From contig JBEAQS010000142.1 of assembly GCA_041163765.1 (NCBI GenBank), forward strand, positions 1 to 12,903: a stretch of 12,903 nt of DNA, given 5' to 3'. Of the stretch, positions 1 through 7,203 are shown piece by piece. How positions within the stretch are numbered: position 1 is the stretch's first letter; the number at the start of each line of letters is the position of its first letter. A program made the translations under genes and the position numbers. This DNA is from MAG-120531 sp041163765 (GTDB lineage Bacteria; Bacteroidota; Bacteroidia; Flavobacteriales; Flavobacteriaceae). The notes under the pieces are model-generated. The model searched no databases and was not told the origin of the DNA. It worked only from the letters and a program-made list of their open reading frames with translations.

Positions 1-496
1 GGCATTCCAATTCAATCAGTGATAGATACCATACAGACCATGACTGATGGTCATGAAGCTGAGGCATCTGATCTGCGAGTTGTTGGTATTTTCCATGAAA
101 AGCTTGTGACTGATGAGCTTGGACTAATTTTTTAGTGTCCAAATGCTTTTTGAGTACGGCCAACATTTGCTGCGGAAGTACCGGTTTGATCAAATAGTCT
201 GTAATGGAAGCCCCAATAGCCTCATTCATGATGTGCTCTTCAGAATTATTGGTGACCATCACAATCGGCACCCCTTTTTTTATCCAATGAATTTTTTCAA
301 TCAACATCAATCCGGAAATTCCAGGCATGTTTTCATCCAGAAACACCAAGTCACAACTGTTTTTGGACAGCCATTCCAAGGCGGCAATTCCATCGTGATA
401 GGGGGTGACTTGGTAGCCCTTTTCTTCCAAAAAGAGTCGGTGTGGCTTTAATAAATCAATCTCATCATCGATCCATAATATGCTGGGCTGGCTCAT
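1..496 (-). CDS. porX: PorX-type response regulator, type IX secretion control (3' end cut by window edge)
   Basis: Reading the minus strand from the ATG at 496-494 gives 165 codons open to the window edge. The start MSQPSILWIDDEIDLL is a receiver (REC) domain: acidic pocket D10/D11, phospho-acceptor D54 in VFLDENMPG, the conserved T82 and K104 in the YLIKP turn. In PorX the REC domain is followed by a helical linker and a C-terminal alkaline-phosphatase-like domain; that second domain lies outside this window, so the full PorX architecture cannot be confirmed here. The match to PorX rests on the opening, on LDENMPG, and on the EEAIG-like/DYLIKPV block, which I recall as typical of this family. 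PorX works with the sensor PorY to control type IX secretion in Bacteroidota. It is divergent from the HD-domain gene, with only 29 bases between the two starts. Confidence 0.85.
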   Translation of the reverse strand, partial: MSQPSILWIDDEIDLLKPHRLFLEEKGYQVTPYHDGIAALEWLSKNSCDLVFLDENMPGISGLMLIEKIHWIKKGVPIVMVTNNSEEHIMNEAIGASITDYLIKPVLPQQMLAVLKKHLDTKKLVQAHQSQAFHGKYQQLADQMPQLHDHQSWSVWYLSLIELEC

Positions 497-501
497 TTGT
501 T

Positions 502-509
502 TATCTTTG
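502..509 (+). promoter_or_regulatory. Candidate -7 promoter box for the HD-domain gene
   Basis: TATCTTTG matches the Bacteroidota -7 consensus TAnnTTTG exactly. It ends 16 bases before the GTG at 526, so transcription could begin at about 514-516 and give a leader of roughly ten bases. I see no TTG-type -33 element at the expected spacing. The box lies inside the 29-base porX/HD spacer, which supports placing the HD start at 526 and not at the upstream ATG at 442. A match of this length can arise by chance in AT-rich DNA, so the call is tentative. Confidence 0.4.
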
Positions 510-525
510 TGTCAAACTTCAAAAA

Positions 526-1749
526 GTGCCTCATTTAGAGAAAACAACGGTCTTTAATGATCCAATTTACGGATTTATCAAGATAGAGGATCCATTTGTG
601 CTTCAATTGATCGATCATCCATATGTCCAAAGATTGCGCAGGATATCTCAAATGGGCTTGTCTTCTTTGGTTTATCCTGGGGCACAACACACAAGATTTG
701 CCCATGCATTAGGGGCCTATCACTTGATGGGGACGGCTATATCCGTGTTAAAAAGAAAAGGGACAGTAATCTCTGTAGAAGAAGAAAAAGCGCTGGGCTA
801 TGCTATTTTATTGCATGACCTGGGACATGGTCCATTTTCTCACGCTTTGGAACGCGCATTGATCGCTGATTTTTCTCACGAACAAATAGGATTGGCCTTG
901 ATGAATTCGCTCAACCAAACTTTTGGGGGGAAATTAACTTTGGCTATTGAGATCTTTAAAGGAACCTATCCTAGATCGTTTATGAATCAATTGGTAGCGA
1001 GTCAATTGGATATGGATCGATTGGACTACTTAAAAAGAGATAGCTTTTACACCGGAGTTGCTGAGGGGAACATCAATGCAGATCGATTAATAGATATGAT
1101 CAATGTCGTTGACGATCAATTGGTTATCGAGCAAAAAGGGGTTTACTCTGTTGAAAAATTTCTGATGGCCAGGAGATTTATGTACTGGCAAGTTTATTTG
1201 CATAAAAAATCCTTATCGGCAGAGATATTATTGCTTAAATCCTTGGAGCGCGCGCAACATATAGTTGCCCAGGGGATGGAGTTAGTAATGAGCCCTCAAT
1301 TGGCTCAATTTTTACGCGCTAAACCCACTGAAATCATTTGGAATCAGGATATCCAGGAGGCATTTGCCGCTTTGGATGATATTGATATACTTCATGCGGT
1401 AAAACAATGGCAAGCACATAGCGATCCTGTTTTGAGCAGATTGGCTCAAATGATCAACAACAGGACTTTATTACACATTGAGCTTTTTGATCAACCAGTC
1501 GACTCGAACCTGCTGGAGTCTAAAAAAATAAGTACAGCTCAATCCTGGGATTTAGATGGAGACCAGGCGAGCTATTTTGTTTTTTCTGGCAAAGTCCGCA
1601 ATACTCCGTACAAAGCAGGGCAAAACCCCATAGTTTTTATGGATAAGTCAGGTAATATGGTCTCTTTTGATTCTTTGATGGAGGCCCCTTACTTTAACGC
1701 TTTATTGCATCCAGTTATTCGTCATTACCTTTGCTTCCCTAAACTTTAG
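526..1749 (+). CDS. HD-domain phosphohydrolase (SAMHD1/dGTPase-like family)
   Basis: A 407-residue cytoplasmic protein of the COG1078-type HD superfamily, probably a metal-dependent hydrolase acting on (deoxy)nucleotides; the substrate is not shown by the sequence. The opening segment NDPIYGFIKI and then QRLRRISQMGLSSLVYPGA are typical of this family. The metal-binding set is present: H60 in RFAHALG, H97-D98 in LLHDLGHGPFSH, and D164 in QLDMDRLDYL. The start is chosen as GTG 526. The reading frame is open back to an ATG at 442, but that extension would run 55 bases into the divergent porX gene and encodes residues with no family resemblance. GTG 526 leaves a short N-terminus before the conserved block and fits the -7 box at 502-509. 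It ends 30 bases before lpxD and may be co-transcribed with it. Confidence 0.85.
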   Translation: MPHLEKTTVFNDPIYGFIKIEDPFVLQLIDHPYVQRLRRISQMGLSSLVYPGAQHTRFAHALGAYHLMGTAISVLKRKGTVISVEEEKALGYAILLHDLGHGPFSHALERALIADFSHEQIGLALMNSLNQTFGGKLTLAIEIFKGTYPRSFMNQLVASQLDMDRLDYLKRDSFYTGVAEGNINADRLIDMINVVDDQLVIEQKGVYSVEKFLMARRFMYWQVYLHKKSLSAEILLLKSLERAQHIVAQGMELVMSPQLAQFLRAKPTEIIWNQDIQEAFAALDDIDILHAVKQWQAHSDPVLSRLAQMINNRTLLHIELFDQPVDSNLLESKKISTAQSWDLDGDQASYFVFSGKVRNTPYKAGQNPIVFMDKSGNMVSFDSLMEAPYFNALLHPVIRHYLCFPKL

Positions 1750-1766
1750 GGTTCAGGGATTTTTGC

Positions 1767-1774
1767 TATTTTTG
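1767..1774 (+). promoter_or_regulatory. Candidate -7 promoter box for the lpxD run
   Basis: TATTTTTG fits TAnnTTTG and ends only 5 bases before the lpxD ATG at 1780. If it is used, transcription would begin at or beside the start codon, giving a leaderless or nearly leaderless lpxD message. No good TTG -33 element lies 17-23 bases upstream; the closest T-rich stretch is CTTTAGG near 1744-1750. The 30-base gap after the HD gene is the widest in the run up to the SPFH gene, which makes an internal promoter plausible. Read-through from the HD gene is equally possible. Confidence 0.4.
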
Positions 1775-1779
1775 TGCCT

Positions 1780-2778
1780 ATGAAATTTACCGCCAGCCAA
1801 ATTGCGCATATCCTTGAGGGAAGGGTTGAAGGAGATTGCGATGCAGCAGTTTTTCAATTGTCAAAAATTGAAGAAGGTGTTCCGGGTTCCATCAGCTTTT
1901 TGGCCAATCCAAAATATACCCCACATATTTACACTACTCAAGCGAGTATTGTGATCGTATCTGAAGATTTTGTTGCGGAAAAACCCATCGAGACCACCTT
2001 GATCAGGGTTAAAGATGCCTATCAGTCGTTTACGGTGTTATTATCCTATTACGACAAACTCAAAGGGGATAAACTCGGGGTGGAGCAGCCTTCATATATC
2101 GCAGATTCAGCGCAAATAGGGGAGGCGTTTTATTTAGGCGCCTTTTCGTATATAGGGGCCAATACCAAAATCGGTAACCGGGTTAAAATTTATCCTCAAG
2201 TCTTTATCGATGAAGGGGTAACCATAGGTAATGATGTAACGATTTTTTCCGGGGCTCGAATTTGTTCCGATACGGTCATCGGCAATTTTTGTGTCATTCA
2301 TGGCAACGCTGTTATCGGTGCTGATGGATTTGGATTTGCACCAAATGAATCGGGGAGTTACAACAAGGTTCCTCAAACAGGTAATGTAGTGATTGAAGAT
2401 CATGTCGATATCGGAGCATCTACGACGATTGATCGCGCTACCCTGGGATCAACCATCATCAGACAAGGCGCCAAATTGGATAACCAGATTCAAATCGCGC
2501 ACAATGTAGAGATTGGAGAGAACACCGTCATTGCGGCCCAAACGGGCGTGGCTGGATCGACCAAGATCGGCAAAGGGTGCATGATTGGCGGTCAGGTAGG
2601 ATTTGCCGGTCATTTAGTCATCGGCGATCATGTCAAGATACAAGGCCAATCAGGGGTCGTGAAAAGCCTTAAGTCCGGATCTGTGGTTCAAGGAACCCCA
2701 GCCTTTAATTACTCCGACTACAACAAATCATACGTATATTTTAAAAATCTGCCCAAACACCTCAATCATAAAGATTAA
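1780..2778 (+). CDS. lpxD: UDP-3-O-(3-hydroxyacyl)glucosamine N-acyltransferase
   Basis: Third step of lipid A synthesis: transfers a 3-hydroxyacyl chain from ACP to the 2-amino group of UDP-3-O-acyl-glucosamine, in the cytoplasm. The 332-residue product starts MKFTASQIAHIL, the usual LpxD N-terminal uridine-binding domain (about residues 1-100). A left-handed parallel beta-helix of hexapeptide repeats follows (about 105-305), with many I-G-x-x turns. The loop IGADGFGFAPN (179-189) and the catalytic histidine H241 in QIAHN are present. Length is close to the roughly 340 of E. coli LpxD. The ATG at 1780 is chosen over an in-frame GTG at 1774 because MKFTA is the conserved family start, and the GTG overlaps the candidate -7 box. 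The gene is followed after 3 bases by lpxC-fabZ, whose product makes its substrate. Confidence 0.95.
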   Translation: MKFTASQIAHILEGRVEGDCDAAVFQLSKIEEGVPGSISFLANPKYTPHIYTTQASIVIVSEDFVAEKPIETTLIRVKDAYQSFTVLLSYYDKLKGDKLGVEQPSYIADSAQIGEAFYLGAFSYIGANTKIGNRVKIYPQVFIDEGVTIGNDVTIFSGARICSDTVIGNFCVIHGNAVIGADGFGFAPNESGSYNKVPQTGNVVIEDHVDIGASTTIDRATLGSTIIRQGAKLDNQIQIAHNVEIGENTVIAAQTGVAGSTKIGKGCMIGGQVGFAGHLVIGDHVKIQGQSGVVKSLKSGSVVQGTPAFNYSDYNKSYVYFKNLPKHLNHKD

Positions 2779-2781
2779 GCC

Positions 2782-4182
2782 ATGGCGACTACATCAACTA
2801 TGCAACATACCATCGCTCGTGAAGTGACGCTCAAAGGAGTGGGACTACATACTGGAAAAGAGGTTACCTTAAAATTTATACCAGCTCCAGAGGACCACGG
2901 ATATGTGTTCCAAAGAATTGATTTGCCAGAGTCGCCTCTGGTGCCTGCCGATGCTCAATATGTGGAAAATACCCAAAGAGGTACCAACCTAAACAAAGAT
3001 GGCGTACACATCAACACATCGGAACACGTGCTTTCCGCTTTGGTAGGACTTGAAATAGACAACGTATTGATTCAACTCGATGCGCCTGAGCCACCGATTA
3101 TGGATGGTTCAGCAAAGTTCTTTGTAGAAGCTTTAGAGTCCGCTGGATTGGTTGAGCAACAAAAGCCTCGCTACGAATACGTGGTCAAAGAGGTGTTTAC
3201 CTGTAAAGATGAAGAAACCGGTTCTGAAATTACCTTGATCCCTTCGGATACCTACCAAGTTTGCACTATGGTGGATTTTGGCACCAAAGTTTTGGGTACC
3301 CAGAACGCATCGCTCAATGACTTGTCTGAATTTAAATCTGAGATTGCCAATGCGCGCACATTCAGTTTTTTGCATGAGTTAGAAACGCTTTTGGACCATG
3401 GACTCATCAAAGGAGGAGACCTAAACAATGCCATCGTATATGTGGATAAAGAAATTTCACAGTCCACGATGGAAAAATTGAAAAAAGCCTTTAACAAGAC
3501 GGAACTCTCCGTGAAGCCTAATGGCATATTGGATAATTTGACCCTGCATTACCCGAATGAAGCGGCGCGGCATAAACTGCTGGACGTTATCGGTGATTTA
3601 GCCTTAGTCGGAGTGAGAATACGCGGTAAAGTGATTGCCAATAAACCCGGTCATTACATCAATACCTTATTTGCCAAGAAACTGTCAAAATTGATTAAAG
3701 AGGACAAACGCAAGGCTGTTCCGCAGTACGACTTGAATTTGCCGCCTTTGATGGATATCCACCAGATCATGGATATGCTGCCTCACAGACCTCCATTTTT
3801 ATTTATCGATCGGATACTTGAATTGTCGGACAGTCATGTTGTCGGCATGAAAAATGTGACCATGAACGAGGACTTTTTTGTCGGCCATTTTCCTGGAGCT
3901 CCTGTTATGCCTGGAGTCCTACAAATAGAGGCTATGGCGCAAACAGGAGGCATTTTGGTGCTCAGTACTGTTCCAGATCCAGAGAACTACTTGACGTACT
4001 TTATGAAAATTGACAATGTGCGTTTTAAACACAAAGTCTTACCAGGAGACACACTCATCTTTCATTGCAGTTTAATCACCCCAATCCGAAGAGGTATTTG
4101 CCATATGCAGGCTTATGCTTACGCCAACGGTAAAATGGTTTGTGAGGCTGAAATGATGGCACAAATTGCAAAAAAAAATTAG
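2782..4182 (+). CDS. lpxC-fabZ: Bifunctional LpxC deacetylase / FabZ 3-hydroxyacyl-ACP dehydratase
   Basis: A 466-residue fusion. Residues about 8-305 are LpxC, the zinc deacetylase that commits UDP-3-O-acyl-GlcNAc to lipid A. E81-H82 in the SEHVLSAL segment, H264 and D268 in HKLLD, D272, and H291 in KPGHYIN match the E. coli zinc-binding and catalytic residues. Residues about 320-466 are FabZ, which dehydrates 3-hydroxyacyl-ACP during fatty-acid elongation. Its hot-dog fold shows LPHRPPFLFIDR, catalytic H369 in VGHFPG and E383 in PGVLQIEAMAQ; the 14-residue spacing between these equals that of E. coli FabZ. The two halves compete for the same hydroxyacyl pool, one sending it to membrane lipids and the other to lipid A. 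The fusion is known in Bacteroidota. The frame is continuous with no stop between halves. ATG 2782 is used; ATG 2800 (MQHTIAREV) is a possible alternative. Confidence 0.96.
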   Translation: MATTSTMQHTIAREVTLKGVGLHTGKEVTLKFIPAPEDHGYVFQRIDLPESPLVPADAQYVENTQRGTNLNKDGVHINTSEHVLSALVGLEIDNVLIQLDAPEPPIMDGSAKFFVEALESAGLVEQQKPRYEYVVKEVFTCKDEETGSEITLIPSDTYQVCTMVDFGTKVLGTQNASLNDLSEFKSEIANARTFSFLHELETLLDHGLIKGGDLNNAIVYVDKEISQSTMEKLKKAFNKTELSVKPNGILDNLTLHYPNEAARHKLLDVIGDLALVGVRIRGKVIANKPGHYINTLFAKKLSKLIKEDKRKAVPQYDLNLPPLMDIHQIMDMLPHRPPFLFIDRILELSDSHVVGMKNVTMNEDFFVGHFPGAPVMPGVLQIEAMAQTGGILVLSTVPDPENYLTYFMKIDNVRFKHKVLPGDTLIFHCSLITPIRRGICHMQAYAYANGKMVCEAEMMAQIAKKN

Positions 4183-4968
4183 ATGAATCAACCGTTAGCT
4201 TACATACACCCGGGTGCTAAGATCGCCAAGAATGTGGTTGTAGAACCCTTTACCACCATCCACAATAACGTAGTGATCGGAGAAGGTACTTGGATCGGCT
4301 CTAATGTCACCATCATGGAAGGTGCCCGCATTGGGAAAAACTGCAATATATTTCCTGGCGCTGTTATTTCAGCACCCCCTCAGGACCTTAAATACAATGG
4401 GGAAGAGACTTTTGTTGAGATCGGAGATAACACCACCATCAGAGAGTGTGTGACCATTAACAAGGGGACAAAAGATCGAATGAGAACGACGATTGGTCAA
4501 AACTGTTTGATCATGGCTTATTGCCATATAGCCCACGATTGTTTCGTGGGGGACTATTGCATTTTTTCTAATTCCTCTACCTTAGCGGGTCATGTAACTG
4601 TAGGTCACCACGTGGTTATGGCAGGTTTTGTGGCTGTTCACCAATTCGTATCGATCGGAAATTATTCTTTTGTCACCGGAGGTTCTCTGGTGAGAAAAGA
4701 TGTTCCGCCTTTTGTCAAGGCAGCACGTGAGCCATTGTCCTATGTGGGAATTAACTCTGTTGGATTGAGAAGACATGGATTTGACGCAGATAAAATCAGG
4801 GAAATACAAAATATTTACCGCATCTTGTACCAGAAGAATTACAACAATTCCCAGGCGGTTCAAATCATAGAAGCAGAAATGGAAGCAACCCCAGAACGCG
4901 ATGAAATTCTGATGTTTATCAGGGACTCGCAAAGGGGTATTATGAAAGGTTATTTTAGCAACAATTAA
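4183..4968 (+). CDS. lpxA: Acyl-ACP:UDP-N-acetylglucosamine O-acyltransferase
   Basis: First step of lipid A synthesis: puts a 3-hydroxyacyl chain from ACP on the 3-OH of UDP-GlcNAc. The 261-residue length is normal. Residues about 5-185 form the hexapeptide-repeat beta-helix, and 195-261 the C-terminal helical domain, beginning near LRRHGF. In MAYCHIAHDC, H118 corresponds to catalytic H125 of E. coli and H115 to H122. An ungapped alignment from memory, anchored on H118 and H153, puts G166 at the E. coli G173 position, the end of the acyl-chain ruler. That would fit use of a long chain, as expected in Bacteroidota. The ATG follows the lpxC-fabZ stop codon directly with no gap, so the two are very likely translationally coupled. 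Confidence 0.96.
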   Translation: MNQPLAYIHPGAKIAKNVVVEPFTTIHNNVVIGEGTWIGSNVTIMEGARIGKNCNIFPGAVISAPPQDLKYNGEETFVEIGDNTTIRECVTINKGTKDRMRTTIGQNCLIMAYCHIAHDCFVGDYCIFSNSSTLAGHVTVGHHVVMAGFVAVHQFVSIGNYSFVTGGSLVRKDVPPFVKAAREPLSYVGINSVGLRRHGFDADKIREIQNIYRILYQKNYNNSQAVQIIEAEMEATPERDEILMFIRDSQRGIMKGYFSNN

Positions 4969-4973
4969 TTTAT

Positions 4974-5540
4974 ATGGCATCAACATCAGATATCCGAAAA
5001 GGATTGTGTATTCGTTTTAACAACGACATCTACAAAATCATTGAATTTTTACACGTAAAACCAGGGAAAGGTCCTGCTTTTGTGCGTACTAAATTGCGCA
5101 GCATCACTAACGGAAAGGTATTGGACAATACATTTTCAGCGGGTCATAAAATTGATGATGTTCGCGTTGAAACTAGAAATTACCAATTTTTATATCCAGA
5201 GGGTGATAAGTTTCACTTTATGAATGTGGACGATTACAACCAAATCGAGTTGGCTTCCTCCACATTGGATGCCCCTGAATTTCTCAAAGAAGGTGACATT
5301 TGTAAAGTGATGTTCAACGCGGAAGACAATATGCCTTTATCGGTAGAAATGCCTGCTTCCGTAATTTTGGAAGTTACCTACACCGAACCCGGAATCAAGG
5401 GAAATACAGCAACCAATGCCTCAAAACCCGCTACTGTTGAAACAGGTGCTTCGATTCAAGTACCTTTGTTTATCGAAGTAGGCGACAGAGTAAAAATCGA
5501 CACAGAAAAAGGGGCGTATATGGAACGCATCACTAAATAA
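4974..5540 (+). CDS. efp: Translation elongation factor P
   Basis: EF-P binds between the ribosomal P and E sites and relieves stalling at proline runs. The 188-residue protein has the usual three beta-barrel domains: an N-terminal KOW-like domain (about 1-63), an OB domain (about 66-128) and a C-terminal OB domain with EVGDRVKIDTEKGAYMERI. The functional loop reads KPGKGPAFVRTK, with K32 at the tip where other EF-Ps carry beta-lysyl-lysine, hydroxylysine or rhamnosyl-arginine. Here the tip is lysine-type, inside a symmetric PGKGP motif. Which modification enzyme acts, if any, cannot be told from this window; neither epmA nor epmB is present in it. The gene starts 5 bases after lpxA and is followed after 21 bases by sucD, so it looks like part of the same run. 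Confidence 0.96.
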   Translation: MASTSDIRKGLCIRFNNDIYKIIEFLHVKPGKGPAFVRTKLRSITNGKVLDNTFSAGHKIDDVRVETRNYQFLYPEGDKFHFMNVDDYNQIELASSTLDAPEFLKEGDICKVMFNAEDNMPLSVEMPASVILEVTYTEPGIKGNTATNASKPATVETGASIQVPLFIEVGDRVKIDTEKGAYMERITK

Positions 5541-5561
5541 TTATCAAGTAATTTTATCACC

Positions 5562-6434
5562 ATGAGTGTATTAGTCAATAAAGATTCAAAAGTAATTGTA
5601 CAAGGATTTACTGGTAGTGAAGGAAGTTTTCACGCAGAACAAATGATTGCCTACGGCACCCAGGTTGTCGGTGGAGTAACACCAGGTAAAGGGGGTCAGG
5701 AGCATTTGGGCAAACCAGTCTTTAATACCGTAGCCGATGCAGTGCGCGAAGTGGGGGCCAATACCTCCATTATTTTCGTGCCACCCGCATTTGCCGCAGA
5801 TGCTATTATGGAAGCCGCTGAGGCAGGAATCAAAGTGATTATTGCCATCACCGAGGGTATTCCCGTAGCGGACATGGTTCAGGTAAACCAATACTTAAAA
5901 GGCAAAGACTGTACATTAATCGGTCCAAACTGCCCCGGGGTAATTACTCCAGAAGAGGCCAAGGTAGGAATCATGCCAGGTTTTGTATTTAAGAAAGGAC
6001 ATGTAGGCATTGTATCTAAATCAGGTACCCTGACTTATGAGGCGGCAGATCAAGTAGTTCGTCAAGGATTAGGGATCACTACAGCCATCGGTATTGGTGG
6101 AGATCCAATCATTGGCACCACGACCAAACAAGCCCTGCAATTATTGATTGAGGATCCTGATACACACGCCGTGGTGATGATTGGAGAAATTGGAGGTCAA
6201 CTAGAGGCTGACGCGGCACATTGGTACCAACAAAGCGGTAGTACTAAACCTGTCATCGGTTTTATCGCTGGAGAAACTGCTCCTGCTGGTAGAACAATGG
6301 GGCATGCTGGAGCAATTGTGGGTGGTAGCGATGATACGGCTCAAGCCAAAAAACGAATCATGCGTTCTTGTGGGATTCATGTGGTGGATTCACCAGCTGA
6401 AATCGGAAAAAAAGTAAAAGAAGTACTCGGATAA
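5562..6434 (+). CDS. sucD: Succinate-CoA ligase (ADP/GDP-forming), alpha subunit
   Basis: TCA-cycle enzyme subunit that, with SucC, interconverts succinyl-CoA and succinate with substrate-level phosphorylation. The 290-residue length is normal. The CoA-binding Rossmann part is marked by GFTGSEGSFH (15-24) and PGKGG (41-45); the central block has GPNCPGVI (121-128) and VSKSGTLTYE (151-160). The active-site histidine that is transiently phosphorylated is H248 in GRTMGHAGAI. The partner gene sucC is not in the window on either side. An orphan sucD next to efp and fabG says little about function and probably reflects conserved gene order. The next gene begins 3 bases after its stop. Confidence 0.96.
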   Translation: MSVLVNKDSKVIVQGFTGSEGSFHAEQMIAYGTQVVGGVTPGKGGQEHLGKPVFNTVADAVREVGANTSIIFVPPAFAADAIMEAAEAGIKVIIAITEGIPVADMVQVNQYLKGKDCTLIGPNCPGVITPEEAKVGIMPGFVFKKGHVGIVSKSGTLTYEAADQVVRQGLGITTAIGIGGDPIIGTTTKQALQLLIEDPDTHAVVMIGEIGGQLEADAAHWYQQSGSTKPVIGFIAGETAPAGRTMGHAGAIVGGSDDTAQAKKRIMRSCGIHVVDSPAEIGKKVKEVLG

Positions 6435-6437
6435 ATA

Positions 6438-7190
6438 ATGACTATGAAATTACTCGAAAATAAAGTGGCTATTATCACGGGAGCTAGTCGAGGTATTGGC
6501 GCTGGGATCGCTTCTGTTTTTGCCCAACATGGAGCCCATGTAGCCTTTACCTACAGCAGTAGTGAAGCGCCTGCGCTTGCTTTAGCAGAAGAACTGACGT
6601 CCTTAGGCGTCAAGGCAAAAGCATACCAGAGCAATGCGGGATCTTTTGACCAAGCCCAAGCCTTGGTAGATCAAGTTGTGATCGATTTTGGTCAAGTAGA
6701 TATTTTGGTCAACAATGCGGGAATTACCAAGGACAACTTGTTGATGCGCATGAGTGAACAAGACTTCGATCAGGTGGTAGAGACCAACTTGAAATCGGTG
6801 TTTAATATGACCAAAGCCGTTCAAAAGTATTTTTTGAAGCAGCGTTCTGGATCGATCATCAACATGAGTAGTGTTGTAGGTGTTAAAGGAAATGCTGGTC
6901 AAGCTAATTATGCCGCATCTAAAGCGGGAATGATAGGTTTTACCAAATCAATTGCCCTAGAACTAGGGTCTAGAAACATCCGGTGTAACGCGATTGCACC
7001 TGGGTTTATTGAAACTGAAATGACCGCCAAGTTAGATGAAAAAGTAGTTCAATCTTGGCGTGAAGGTATTCCCCTTAAAAGAGGAGGTAGTCCCGAGGAT
7101 GTAGCCAATGCTTGCGTATTCCTAGCTAGTGATTTATCCAGCTATGTTACCGGGCAGGTGCTTCATGTAGATGGAGGAATGTTAACCTAA
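6438..7190 (+). CDS. fabG: 3-oxoacyl-ACP reductase (SDR family)
   Basis: Reduces 3-oxoacyl-ACP to 3-hydroxyacyl-ACP with NADPH in fatty-acid synthesis. The 250-residue protein has the classical short-chain dehydrogenase layout: the nucleotide-binding TGASRGIG (14-21), NNAG (92-95), and the catalytic set N117, S145, Y158 and K162 in NYAASKAG. The C-terminal VTGQVLHVDGGM is the usual FabG ending. It could be another SDR by fold, but overall similarity and its place close to the fabZ domain favour FabG. Its product, 3-hydroxyacyl-ACP, is the substrate for LpxA, LpxD and FabZ encoded just upstream. ATG 6438 is used; the in-frame ATG at 6444 (MKLLENKVAI) is equally credible. It lies 3 bases after sucD and 13 before the SPFH gene. 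Confidence 0.93.
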   Translation: MTMKLLENKVAIITGASRGIGAGIASVFAQHGAHVAFTYSSSEAPALALAEELTSLGVKAKAYQSNAGSFDQAQALVDQVVIDFGQVDILVNNAGITKDNLLMRMSEQDFDQVVETNLKSVFNMTKAVQKYFLKQRSGSIINMSSVVGVKGNAGQANYAASKAGMIGFTKSIALELGSRNIRCNAIAPGFIETEMTAKLDEKVVQSWREGIPLKRGGSPEDVANACVFLASDLSSYVTGQVLHVDGGMLT

Positions 7191-7203
7191 TAAATAAAAC
7201 ACT

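Noticed and set aside
143..451. Plus-strand 102-codon open frame
   Set aside because: It lies wholly antisense to porX, whose receiver-domain residues are clear on the minus strand; the plus-strand product resembles no family I know.
442..525. N-terminal extension of the HD-domain protein from ATG 442
   Set aside because: It would overlap divergent porX, and the extra residues have no family character; GTG 526 fits better.
497..540. Promoter box for porX on the minus strand
   Set aside because: The best candidate, GAAGTTTG on the minus strand, has a mismatch in the first base of the consensus and no -33 partner, so it is not listed as a feature.
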